From: JABFRJ01 sp033812735
GTDB taxonomy: Bacteria; Pseudomonadota; Alphaproteobacteria; Rhizobiales; Hyphomicrobiaceae
Reading direction: 5' to 3'
DNA: 64,000 bases
Assembly (NCBI GenBank): GCA_033812735.1
Contig: JAPXTA010000002.1
Span: 28,065-92,064 of the forward strand
The notes under the pieces are model-generated. The model did no database searches. It was not told the origin of the DNA and saw nothing but the letters and a program-made list of their open reading frames with translations. A program made the position numbers and the translations under genes. This document shows, piece after piece, positions 35,501 through 43,186 of this stretch; the stretch's first letter is position 1; every line of letters begins with the position of its first letter.

Positions 35501-37888
35501 TCGATCGATGCGCCCGAGAAAGTAAAGCCGGGCCACAAGGTGACGGTACCGGTCAAGCTTGCCGGTCTTGCGGCCGGGGAGAGTGCGCGTGTGACGCTTT
35601 CTGCGGTCGATGTCGGCATTCTCAACTTGACGCGGTTCGAGGCGCCTAAGCCGGAGGGCTGGTTCTTCGGGCAGCGTAAGCTCGGTCTCGACGTGCGCGA
35701 TTATTACAGCCGTCTCATCGACGGTATGCGCGCCGAGCGCGGGCGGTTGCGCTCGGGCGGAGACGGGTCGGATGCCGGCGGTATGAGTTCGACGGGTTCG
35801 CCGCCAGTGGAAGCGCCGCTGGCGCTGTTCTCGGGCATCGTGACAGTGGGCGCGGATGGCATTGCGAACGTGCCGCTCGATCTGCCCGACTTCAATGGCT
35901 CGGTCCGCCTGTCGGCCGTCGCTTGGACCGATCAGAAGATTGGATCGGCGTCGAAGGACATGATCGTGCGCGATCAGATGGCGGTGACGGTTTCTGCGCC
36001 GCGCTTCCTGACGCTCGGCGACAAGGCGCGGCTACAAGTCGATGTGCACAATGTCGAGGGACCGGCGGCGGCGTACAAGCTGACAGTGACGTTCAATCCG
36101 GTACAGGGATTGAAGAACGAACTCGCGTCGCGCACGCTCGATCTCAAGGCCGGCGAGAAGAAAGCCGACACGCTCGAATTGAAGCCGAGCGATATCGGGA
36201 CGATGCCGGTGGAAGTCGCTGTGACAGGCCCGACTGGCGTGTCGGTCAAGCGGTCGCTGCAATTCGACGTGAAGCCGCCGGGTGGCGACATCAAGCGCGT
36301 GACGGTAAGCCAGCTCGCGGCGAAGACCGGCAAGATCACGTTGTCCAAAGATCTCTTCACCGATCTCATCCCGTCGTCGGCGAAGGCGACGGTGCACGTC
36401 GGGCCGCTTGCCTCGCTCGACGTCGCCGGCATTCTCAACCAGCTTGACCGGTACCCGTATGGCTGTGCCGAGCAGACAACCAGCCGCGCGCTGCCGTTGC
36501 TTTACGCAAACGACCTCGCACGCCAGGTCGGGCTCGGTCAGGATCGCGAACTGAAAGAGCGCGTGCAGAAGGCAGTCGAGCGCGTCCTCGAGATGCAGGA
36601 TGCGTCGGGTGCGTTCGGCATTTGGGGGCCTTCGGACGGCGACCTCTGGCTGTCGAGCTATGTGACGGATTTCCTTCTACGGGCGAAGGAAGCGAAGTTC
36701 TCGGTCGATCAACGGGCTCTCAAGTTGGCGCTCGATCGGCTGTCGAATTTCGTCGCCTATGCGCAGGACTTCGAGAAGGGTGGCGAGGAGCGGGCGTATG
36801 CGATCTATGTGCTCGCCCGCGCCGGACGTGCGCCGGTCGGTGATCTCAGGTACTTCATCGATGGTCGCATCGATCGCTTCTCGACGGCGTTGTCGCTTGC
36901 GCAGCTTGGTGCGGCGGCGAGCCTTACCGGCGATAAGCCGCGGGCAGAGAAGGCGTTCGCGGCCGCGATGCGCAAACTAGATGCGGCTGACGGTACGGTG
37001 TTCCGCCACGACTATGGTACGGCGCTGCGTGACCGTGCTGCGGTCATGACACTCGCGTCGGAGACGAAGGTGGTGCCGGCGTCGACGCCGCAATTGGTCG
37101 ATGTTCTCGCGAAGGCGTATCAGTCGAAGCAGTACACATCGACGCAGGAGCAGGCGTGGTTGCTGCTTGCGGCACGGTCGGTTAGCGATCAGGCGGAGGC
37201 GGCGACGCTCGCCGTCAATGGCGCGGAACACAAAGGACGCCTCGTGCGGTCGCTGACGGTGGCTGAGATGGGGCCCGCCGGTTTGACGATCTCGAATACG
37301 GCTGATGCGGCGACCAGCGCGGTCGTGTCGGTGATCGGTGCCGCGTTGACGCCCGAACCCGCCGCGTCGAACGGCTTCACGATCACACGGAAGTACTTCA
37401 CGCTCGATGGCAAACCGGTCGATCTGGCCAGTGCGACGGGTGGTGCGGCGAAGCTCAACCAGAATGACCGTCTCGTCGCGGTGGTGACGGTCGAGGCGAA
37501 GGAGAAGGGTGGACGCATCTTGCTCGTCGATCGTCTGCCGGCAGGTCTCGAGATCGAGAATCCGCGTCTCGTCGAGGGCGGTGATACGAAGTCGCTCGAT
37601 TGGCTGAAAACCGCAACCAAGCCTGAGCATACGGAATTCCGGGACGATCGGTTCGTCGCAGCGTTCAACTTCTTTGGCAACGAGGGACGCCATCGGCGAA
37701 ACGGCGACGATGGTGATGGCGACGGCGACAAGGCGCGCGGGCCGGTGTCGACGGCGACGGTCGCCTATATCGTTCGCGCGGTGACGCCGGGATCGTTCGT
37801 GCATCCGGCGGCGACGGTCGAGGACATGTACCGTCCGGACCGTGTCGCGCGGACGGCGACGGGCAAGCTCGACGTCGTGGCGAAGTGA
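32552..37888 (+). CDS. Bacterial alpha-2-macroglobulin with thioester motif
   Basis: The 1778-residue product resembles YfhM-type alpha-2-macroglobulins, which trap foreign proteases in the periplasm. A signal peptide (SLTVLALYVSPATAA) lacks a lipobox, unlike the E. coli lipoprotein. An N-terminal helical repeat region precedes a series of macroglobulin-like beta domains, including FAYTDRGVYRPGETV (MG2-like). The thioester CxEQ motif (YPYGCAEQ, Cys about residue 1305) sits in the helical thioester domain. The pbpC gene follows, as in other proteobacteria, where the pair is thought to guard and repair the cell wall after attack. Confidence 0.93.
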   Translation: MSDTRYFRSFTQLAAAASLTVLALYVSPATAAEPFADKALAEQANTLEQQIRTKPATTVKRTAREWKAEADKLLAPPISNPREAVAALQQAVNLEPANSDYWLALANALIAINPETYQQDERGRVQLQMTASAYRAYERAKTDPQKVAALDALAEGLKRRAQYRSALTAYTSALGLSDTPRRRAAYESLRNEHGFRVVDTRIDADAASPQACVVFSERLAGGEIDWSTFIKLDGKTPDAVRADGKQLCVDGLAHGKTYKVSLRAGLPSVIAGEPLMKSSDLTMYVRDRSPTVRGTAKSYVLPSSGQQGIPLTTTNVQLLGIDVYRIGDRGLASLLQNGDVSRAPETYEIEAIRERTGQKVYSGELEVVASRVNEEVTTAFPVSEAIGKLQPGIYMLSARVLPRKSGDERTQSSQWFIVSDLGLTTYTGSDGLHAFVRSLTSAAGVANAKVKLVAKNNEILANGATDARGYVRFDAGLTKGEGGLAPQMLAVETAEGDYAFLDLGTTAFDLSDRGVKGRAAPGPVDAFAYTDRGVYRPGETVQVATLVRDQAVKASAVPVTLIVSRPDGVEYRRMLLPDQGLGGRHVPLTLSANAMGGTWRAKVYTDPKADPLATVSFLVEDYVPERLDMKLEAATPSVTLEGGKVKLAGKYLYGPPAAGLDIEGEVVVKPSKAGVAAFPGYYFGRADEKITPTREALEIAEETAADGTAVVDVKLPKVEKTARALDAEVILRLKETGGRTIERTISLPVDFKEARIGIKPGFADNQAREGEVARFDVVQVDGAGKAVSAKGLKWELVKLEQRWQWFSRGGSWAYDVQTLTRRVANGTVDTQASQPGAIEAKLDWGRYRLEVKSGDGAAAALTNIEFNAGWHADEAADSPEMLELALDKPAYKAGETARVKVASRFAGTALVSVLNGGVVSFKEAQVPAGGAEIPVEVSDNWGPGAYVAVTLFRPLDGPAKRMPGRAIGLGWLAVDQTPRSLKVSIDAPEKVKPGHKVTVPVKLAGLAAGESARVTLSAVDVGILNLTRFEAPKPEGWFFGQRKLGLDVRDYYSRLIDGMRAERGRLRSGGDGSDAGGMSSTGSPPVEAPLALFSGIVTVGADGIANVPLDLPDFNGSVRLSAVAWTDQKIGSASKDMIVRDQMAVTVSAPRFLTLGDKARLQVDVHNVEGPAAAYKLTVTFNPVQGLKNELASRTLDLKAGEKKADTLELKPSDIGTMPVEVAVTGPTGVSVKRSLQFDVKPPGGDIKRVTVSQLAAKTGKITLSKDLFTDLIPSSAKATVHVGPLASLDVAGILNQLDRYPYGCAEQTTSRALPLLYANDLARQVGLGQDRELKERVQKAVERVLEMQDASGAFGIWGPSDGDLWLSSYVTDFLLRAKEAKFSVDQRALKLALDRLSNFVAYAQDFEKGGEERAYAIYVLARAGRAPVGDLRYFIDGRIDRFSTALSLAQLGAAASLTGDKPRAEKAFAAAMRKLDAADGTVFRHDYGTALRDRAAVMTLASETKVVPASTPQLVDVLAKAYQSKQYTSTQEQAWLLLAARSVSDQAEAATLAVNGAEHKGRLVRSLTVAEMGPAGLTISNTADAATSAVVSVIGAALTPEPAASNGFTITRKYFTLDGKPVDLASATGGAAKLNQNDRLVAVVTVEAKEKGGRILLVDRLPAGLEIENPRLVEGGDTKSLDWLKTATKPEHTEFRDDRFVAAFNFFGNEGRHRRNGDDGDGDGDKARGPVSTATVAYIVRAVTPGSFVHPAATVEDMYRPDRVARTATGKLDVVAK

Positions 37889-37912
37889 CGGCGGGCGTCA
37901 CCCCACCCCTAG

Positions 37913-37935
37913 CCCCTCCCCATCAAGGGGAGGGG
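37913..37935. repeat. G/C palindromic intergenic repeat
   Basis: A 9-bp perfect inverted repeat (CCCCTCCCC with GGGGAGGGG, loop ATCAA) lies in the 72-base gap between the macroglobulin gene and pbpC. With the preceding CACCCCACCCCTAG it looks like the short G-rich palindromic repeats scattered in many Rhizobiales genomes. It may also attenuate transcription. Confidence 0.6.
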
Positions 37936-37960
37936 GACTAGACCAGCCCTCGGAAGAAGC

Positions 37961-40054
37961 ATGACCAGGACGGCAAAGAAGCTGATGAGCGGGTTCAGGC
38001 GGATCGCAATCGCGCTGTGCGTTGTCGCGCTTGCCGGGACGCTCGTGGTCGGCATCGAGGCGACGCGACTGGGGCCGCCGCCGCTCGCGAATGCAAATCC
38101 GGTGTCGGTGACGATCCTCGACCGAGACGATGTTCTCTTGCGCGCCTATACGACAGAAGCCGGACGTTGGCAGCTGCCGATCGATGCACGGGATGCGGAT
38201 CCGACTTATCTGCAGTTGTTGTTCGCGTTCGAGGACCGGCGGTTCTACCGGCATTTCGGTGTCGATCCGCTCGGCGTATTCCGTGTCGGGACCGAAGTGG
38301 TGCGGCATGGCCGGCTGATCTCGGGGTCGTCGACGCTGACGATGCAGACGGCGCGACTGATCGAGGGGCGGCACGAGAAGACCGGGCGCGGGAAGCTCAG
38401 GCAGATGATCCGCGCGGTGCAGCTCGAGCAGAGGTTATCGAAGCACGAGATCCTCAACATCTATCTGAAGCTTGCGCCGTTCGGCGGGAATATCGAGGGC
38501 GTTCGCGCGGCATCGCTGCTCTATCTCGGCAAGGAGCCGCGGCGGTTGTCGCTGGCGGAAGCTGCGTTACTCGTCGCGCTGCCGCAGTCGCCTGAGGCGC
38601 GGCGGCCCGACCGGTCGCCTGAGGCTGCAAAGCGAGCGCGCAATCGCGTACTTGCGCGAGCGCTGGAGCTTGGCGTCATTCCGCGCGATGAAGCCGATGC
38701 GGCGATGCGCGAGGCGATGCCGCAGGTTCGCAAGTCGATGCCGCAACTGGCGCCCCATCTGTCGGACCAAATCATCGAGAAGCGGGCTGGTGCGGCGGTT
38801 CATAGGCTGACCTTGCAGGCTCGTGTACAGAGCCAGCTCGAGCAAGCGGCGCGCGAGCACGTCAAGGCGCTTGGGCCGGGTCTTTCGGCTGCCATCGTCG
38901 CGCTCGACCATTCGAGTGGCGAGGTTGTCGCGTACGTTGGATCGGCCGACTATTTCGACTCCAGTCGTCACGGTGCGGTCGATATGGCGCAGGCCATTCG
39001 CTCGCCCGGGTCGACATTGAAGCCGTTCATCTACGGTCTCGCGTTTGATGCCGGCATTGCACATCCCGATAGCCTGATTGAGGATCGGCCGTCGCGGTTC
39101 GGGACTTATGTGCCGAAGAATTTCGATCACGACTTTCAAGGCACGGTGACGATCCGCGAGGCGTTGGCGAAGTCGCTCAACATTCCCGCCGTCAAGGTGC
39201 TCGACGCGATCGGCCCGGCGAAGCTCTATGGGCGCATGACGGGGCTCGGCTTGTCGCCGCAGCTGCCGTCGGATGCGGAGCCGTCACTCGCCATTGCTCT
39301 TGGTGGGCTCGGATTGCGTCTGACTGATCTCGCGGCGATGTATGCGGCCGTGGCGCGCGGCGGCTCCGCGATATCTCCGCATTGGCAGCGCGAGGCGCGG
39401 GAGGCGCCGAAGAAGGATGCGCGGCTCATGTCGGAAGTCGCTTCCTGGTATATCGGGGACATTCTGAAAAATGCGCCGCCTCCTGCGAACGCCAAGGCGG
39501 GACGGATCGCCTATAAGACCGGCACGTCGTATGGCTTTCGCGACGCGTGGTCGGCCGGCTATGACGGCCGACATGCCGTCGTGGTTTGGGTCGGGCGGGC
39601 GGATGGTGCGCCTGTGGCGGGCCTCAATGGACGGCAGGCGGCGGCGCCGTTGCTGTTCGATGCATTCGCGCGGATCAGCGAGCAGCGGGTGCCGTTGAAG
39701 GTTGCGCCGCACGGCGTCATCCGTGTGACGGGCGCGGATTTGCCAGCGCCGCTGCGGCGGTTCGAGGACGGGCGCGAAGAGGCTGACAAGGGACCGTTTC
39801 GCGGCACGCCGCTGTCGATCGCGTTTCCGCCCGATCGTTCCGAAATCGAGGCGCAACCGAGCGATGGCGACCCGCTCATTGTCAAGGCCGAAGGGGGGAC
39901 ATTGCCGCTCACTTGGTTCGTCGATGGGAAACCCGTTGAGAGTGATCCTGCCACGCGTGAGGCTGTCATCCATTCTTCTGGAAGGGGTTTCGTGCGCTTG
40001 AGCGTCACCGACGCGTCGGGGCGATCGGAACGCGTGACCGTCCGCTTGAAATGA
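37961..40054 (+). CDS. pbpC: Penicillin-binding protein 1C
   Basis: The 697-residue product has an N-terminal membrane anchor (IAIALCVVALAGTLVVGIEA), a glycosyltransferase GT51 domain with the catalytic Glu in FEDRRFYRHFGVDP, a transpeptidase domain with the Ser-x-x-Lys motif SPGSTLKPFIYG, KTGTSYGFRDAW (KTG box) and a C-terminal beta domain. PbpC polymerises and may crosslink peptidoglycan. The gene order macroglobulin-pbpC is a known conserved pair. Confidence 0.94.
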   Translation: MTRTAKKLMSGFRRIAIALCVVALAGTLVVGIEATRLGPPPLANANPVSVTILDRDDVLLRAYTTEAGRWQLPIDARDADPTYLQLLFAFEDRRFYRHFGVDPLGVFRVGTEVVRHGRLISGSSTLTMQTARLIEGRHEKTGRGKLRQMIRAVQLEQRLSKHEILNIYLKLAPFGGNIEGVRAASLLYLGKEPRRLSLAEAALLVALPQSPEARRPDRSPEAAKRARNRVLARALELGVIPRDEADAAMREAMPQVRKSMPQLAPHLSDQIIEKRAGAAVHRLTLQARVQSQLEQAAREHVKALGPGLSAAIVALDHSSGEVVAYVGSADYFDSSRHGAVDMAQAIRSPGSTLKPFIYGLAFDAGIAHPDSLIEDRPSRFGTYVPKNFDHDFQGTVTIREALAKSLNIPAVKVLDAIGPAKLYGRMTGLGLSPQLPSDAEPSLAIALGGLGLRLTDLAAMYAAVARGGSAISPHWQREAREAPKKDARLMSEVASWYIGDILKNAPPPANAKAGRIAYKTGTSYGFRDAWSAGYDGRHAVVVWVGRADGAPVAGLNGRQAAAPLLFDAFARISEQRVPLKVAPHGVIRVTGADLPAPLRRFEDGREEADKGPFRGTPLSIAFPPDRSEIEAQPSDGDPLIVKAEGGTLPLTWFVDGKPVESDPATREAVIHSSGRGFVRLSVTDASGRSERVTVRLK

Positions 40055-40368
40055 TTGACGCCGCGGGGACGGTGATTTGGGCCGGCATCGGAAACACCAA
40101 AATCGCGCGGATAGTCTGGGAGAAATCAGGGGCTGATCCGAAAAGGGTGCCGCTACACTGCTCCGAGGAGGCGGTTGACGCCGACTAGGTGTGGGATCGG
40201 TTGCCGCATCAACGTTCGCCATTCGTTCGGCGCATTCGGCGTGCACAAACGTTCGTGGGGTTAATGAATCGGTAACCGTCATCGGCGAACGATGCGGGAG
40301 CTATCCAAGCGTGTGGCAGTGGGCGACACTGCGCATGTCGGTATCGTTGCGTCGCGTCGGGGTACATC
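40055..40368. other. Intergenic region before ccrM
   Basis: The 314-base gap holds the CtrA-like box described separately. The rnhB gene that often precedes ccrM is absent. I see no terminator behind pbpC. Confidence 0.5.
40261..40276 (+). promoter_or_regulatory. CtrA-like box containing a GANTC site upstream of ccrM
   Basis: TTAA-N7-GTAAC matches the CtrA consensus TTAA-N7-TTAAC with one mismatch, 92 bases before the ccrM ATG. The spacer includes GAATC (40266-40270), a CcrM methylation site. In Caulobacter, ccrM transcription is CtrA-activated and sensitive to GANTC methylation, so the placement fits known biology, though here the two sites coincide. Confidence 0.55.
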
Positions 40369-41622
40369 ATGCGTGTTTCGCGTTCTAAGCCGGCGGCTGG
40401 CCTGCGGGTCAATCGCATCCTCCAGGGCGATTGCGTTGCGCATTTGAAGTCGCTGCCGACGGCGAGCGTCGATCTGGTCTTCGCCGATCCGCCGTATAAT
40501 CTCCAACTCGCGGGCGACCTCATGCGCCCTAACAATACGACCGTCGACGGCGTCGACGACGCGTGGGACAAGTTCGCGTCGTTCGAAGCTTACGACAAGT
40601 TTTCGCAGGCATGGCTCGGCGAAGCGCGGCGCGTGCTGAAGCCTGATGGTGCGATCTGGGTGATCGGCAGTTATCACAACATTTTCCGTCTCGGCACCGT
40701 GCTGCAGGATCTTGGATTCTGGATTCAGAACGACGTCATCTGGCGCAAGACCAACCCGATGCCGAATTTCCGCGGCAAGCGGTTCACGAATGCGCACGAG
40801 ACGCTGATCTGGGCGTCGCGTGACCCGAAGGCGAAGCCGACGTTTCACTACGAGGCGATGAAGGCGTTCAACGACGACCTGCAGATGCGCTCGGACTGGC
40901 TCATTCCGATCTGCTCCGGCGGGGAGCGCCTGAAGGATGACGGTGGCCGCAAGGCGCATCCGACGCAAAAGCCGGAGGCGCTGCTGCATCGTGTGCTCTT
41001 GGCGACGACGAACCCTGGCGACGTGGTGCTCGATCCTTTCTTCGGCACCGGAACGACCGGCGCGGTCGCCAAGAAGCTTGGCCGCCGCTTCATCGGTATC
41101 GAACGCGATCCGGATTATGCAAAGGCGGCAGCGGAGCGGATTGATGCAGTCCGGTCCTGTGATCCGTCGTCGCTCGAGACGCAGCGCTCGAAGCGGCATG
41201 AACCGCGCGTTCCCTTCGGTGCGGTCGTCGAACTTGGCCTGCTCGATCCGGGGACGCGGCTGTGGGACGAGAAGGGCCGCGTGTGGGCGGAAGTGAAGGC
41301 GGACGGCACGCTTGCGATCACGCCGAAGTCGTTCGCGCATCCGTTGGCGGCGATCCCGCGCGGTGAGCGTCCGGGCGCTGCCGCGGCGCGCAGCGTCAAG
41401 AAATCGAGAGCGGCACGCTCAGCAGAGGCCGCGCCGGCGCTCGGCGCTCAGCAGGGGTCGATCCATCGGATCGGGGCTGCTGTGCAGGGGGCCGCTGCCT
41501 GTAACGGTTGGACGTTCTGGCACTTCGAGGCCGAAGGCAAGCTAAAGCCAATCGATGTGCTGCGCGAGGAAGCGCGGCGTCAGCTCGGGCTCTCGGGTGT
41601 GACGGCGGAAGCTGCGGAGTAA
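40369..41622 (+). CDS. ccrM: Cell-cycle DNA adenine methyltransferase CcrM (GANTC)
   Basis: CcrM methylates adenine in GANTC once per cell cycle. The 417-residue product has the catalytic DPPY (residues 40-43, VFADPPYNLQLAGDLMRPNN), AIWVIGSYHNIFRLG, WRKTNPMPNFRGKRFTNAHETLIWAS, and the SAM motif DPFFGTGTTGAVAKKLGRRFIGIE, in the beta-class order, followed by the C-terminal RAMA-like DNA-recognition domain (KRHEPRVPFGAVVE to CNGWTFWHFE). An Ala/Arg-rich stretch of about 50 residues splits the C-terminal domain and makes the protein about 60 residues longer than Caulobacter CcrM. Confidence 0.96.
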   Translation: MRVSRSKPAAGLRVNRILQGDCVAHLKSLPTASVDLVFADPPYNLQLAGDLMRPNNTTVDGVDDAWDKFASFEAYDKFSQAWLGEARRVLKPDGAIWVIGSYHNIFRLGTVLQDLGFWIQNDVIWRKTNPMPNFRGKRFTNAHETLIWASRDPKAKPTFHYEAMKAFNDDLQMRSDWLIPICSGGERLKDDGGRKAHPTQKPEALLHRVLLATTNPGDVVLDPFFGTGTTGAVAKKLGRRFIGIERDPDYAKAAAERIDAVRSCDPSSLETQRSKRHEPRVPFGAVVELGLLDPGTRLWDEKGRVWAEVKADGTLAITPKSFAHPLAAIPRGERPGAAAARSVKKSRAARSAEAAPALGAQQGSIHRIGAAVQGAAACNGWTFWHFEAEGKLKPIDVLREEARRQLGLSGVTAEAAE

Positions 41623-41647
41623 TTTGCTCTGTACGTCTGGGAATGCA

Positions 41648-41675
41648 AAAGCGCGCGACTATGGTCGCGCGCTTT
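41648..41675. terminator. Bidirectional terminator between ccrM and the thiolase gene
   Basis: A perfect 12-bp stem (AAAGCGCGCGAC with its complement, 4-base loop) with A residues before and T residues after lies between the converging stops. Confidence 0.85.
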
Positions 41676-41704
41676 CTTGCTTAGGTCGGCACTGACGAAA
41701 GCGG

Positions 41705-42910
41705 TCACGCTCCGTAGCGGCCGATGATCGAGATGGCGCAGACATTGCGGTTCGGGAAGCCGCCGAGGTTGTGGGTCAGCGCGATGGTCGGGGTGTCCTT
41801 CCGCTGGCGTTCGCCGGCGCGGCCCTGCATCTGCAGCTTCATTTCATAGATCATGCGCAGGCCCGAGGCGCCGATCGGATGGCCGAAGCATTTGAGGCCG
41901 CCGTCGATCTGGCAGGGCACCTTGCCGTCCGCGTCATAGAAGCCGTCGAGCACGTCGTTGATGGCGCGGCCTTCGCCGGAAATGTGCAGGTCTTCCATCG
42001 TGACGAGTTCGGTCACCGAGAAGCAGTCATGCACCTCGATTAGGTTCACCTGGTCGCGCGGCTTGGTGATGCCGGCTTCGTCGTAGGCGCGGCGGGCGGC
42101 TATCCTGGTTGTCGCAAAGTGACTGCCGTCCCAGGCGTTGTACTGCGACTCCTGACCGTTCGAGACGGCGACCTGTAGCGCCTTCACGGAGATCAGGTCT
42201 TTCTTGCCGAGGCCCTTTGCGATATCGGGCGTTGTGACGATCGCGCAGGCGGCGCCATCCGATACGCCGCAGCAATCGTAGAGGCCGAGCGGTTCGGCGA
42301 TCATCGGCGAGTTCAGTACCGTGTCCATGGTGATCTTATTGCGCAGGTGCGCCTTCGGGTTCTTTGCGCCGTTGTCGTGCGATTTTACCGAGATGTGGGC
42401 CATCGCTTTCTTGAGATCGGCCGGCGTGGCGCCATGCTTGGCACGGTAGGCGGCGGCGAGCTGCGCAAAGGAGCCGGGAGCCGACGCGTTCGGCCAGGTC
42501 TGGTCGTTGAAGGTGCCGCGGCCGCGCTGGGGCAAGCCGCCATAGCCCGTGTCCTTCAGCTTTTCGACGCCGAGAGCGAGCGCGATATCGGCGGCGCCAG
42601 ATGCGACGGCATAGACCGCGCCGCGGAAGGCTTCGGTGCCCGAGGCGCAGAAGTTCTCGACGCGGGTAACGGGGATGTAGGGCAGGCGGAGCGCGATAGC
42701 GAGCGGCGTTGCCGACTTGCCGACGTGCTGTTCTTCGATTGCCGTTGCGAGCCAGGCGGCGTCGATCTGCTTCGTCTCGATGCCGGCTTCCTCGATCGCT
42801 TCCATGTAGGCCTCGACCATCAAGTCGTCAGCCTCGCGGTCCCATCGCTCGCCAAACTTCGAGCAGCCCATGCCGAGAATGACGACCTTGTCCCTGATGC
42901 CCTTTGCCAT
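41705..42910 (-). CDS. Thiolase / acetyl-CoA acetyltransferase, SCP-2 type
   Basis: The 401-residue product has the nucleophile Cys in VENFCASGTEAFRGA, ENFC being typical of SCP-x thiolases, the HDCFSVTELVTMEDL helix, and CFGHPIGASG with the catalytic His. The classic second Cys loop is replaced by HNLGGF. Such thiolases work with DUF35 and HMG-CoA-synthase-like partners in archaeal-type complexes. Here the HMGCS-like/DUF35 fusion gene is two genes upstream in the same operon, so a channelled complex is likely. GAGG precedes the ATG. Confidence 0.88.
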   Translation of the reverse strand: MAKGIRDKVVILGMGCSKFGERWDREADDLMVEAYMEAIEEAGIETKQIDAAWLATAIEEQHVGKSATPLAIALRLPYIPVTRVENFCASGTEAFRGAVYAVASGAADIALALGVEKLKDTGYGGLPQRGRGTFNDQTWPNASAPGSFAQLAAAYRAKHGATPADLKKAMAHISVKSHDNGAKNPKAHLRNKITMDTVLNSPMIAEPLGLYDCCGVSDGAACAIVTTPDIAKGLGKKDLISVKALQVAVSNGQESQYNAWDGSHFATTRIAARRAYDEAGITKPRDQVNLIEVHDCFSVTELVTMEDLHISGEGRAINDVLDGFYDADGKVPCQIDGGLKCFGHPIGASGLRMIYEMKLQMQGRAGERQRKDTPTIALTHNLGGFPNRNVCAISIIGRYGA

Positions 42911-42939
42911 GTGCGCTATCCTCGCGTCGATCTTGTGGT

Positions 42940-43170
42940 TTATTTCTTGAAGCAGGCGTTGATGCCTGGGATGCCGTTCCACTTGGCGCCTGCGTCGCCT
43001 TTAGTGCCGACGGCCTTCAGACAGATGCTGCGCGCGCAACCGCATGTGGCTGTGCTGTGGCCGTAACCGAGGCAGGCCGTGTAGTGCTGCGAGCAGGTAT
43101 AGGCATGGGCCGGCACAGAGAACGCAATGGCTGTTAGCGTCAGCGATGCGATGGCAAGAAATGCCTTCAT
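42940..43170 (-). CDS. Small secreted Cys-rich protein
   Basis: The 76-residue product has a signal peptide (FLAIASLTLTAIAFSVPAHA) and a mature part of about 53 residues with six Cys (YTCSQHYTACLGYGHSTATCGCARSIC and a final NACFKK), suggesting up to three disulfides. GGAGG eight bases upstream supports the start. It sits between the thiolase and the HMGCS-like gene with gaps of 29 and 16 bases, an unexpected place for a secreted peptide. Short exported Cys-rich proteins are common in Bradyrhizobium-like genomes and have no known function. Confidence 0.75.
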   Translation of the reverse strand: MKAFLAIASLTLTAIAFSVPAHAYTCSQHYTACLGYGHSTATCGCARSICLKAVGTKGDAGAKWNGIPGINACFKK

Positions 43171-43186
43171 GGACTTGTTCCTCCAC

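Noticed and set aside
39284..40282. A 332-residue minus-strand frame opposite the end of pbpC and the ccrM leader
   Set aside because: Arg/Pro-rich shadow with no motif; it would also cover the CtrA-like box region.
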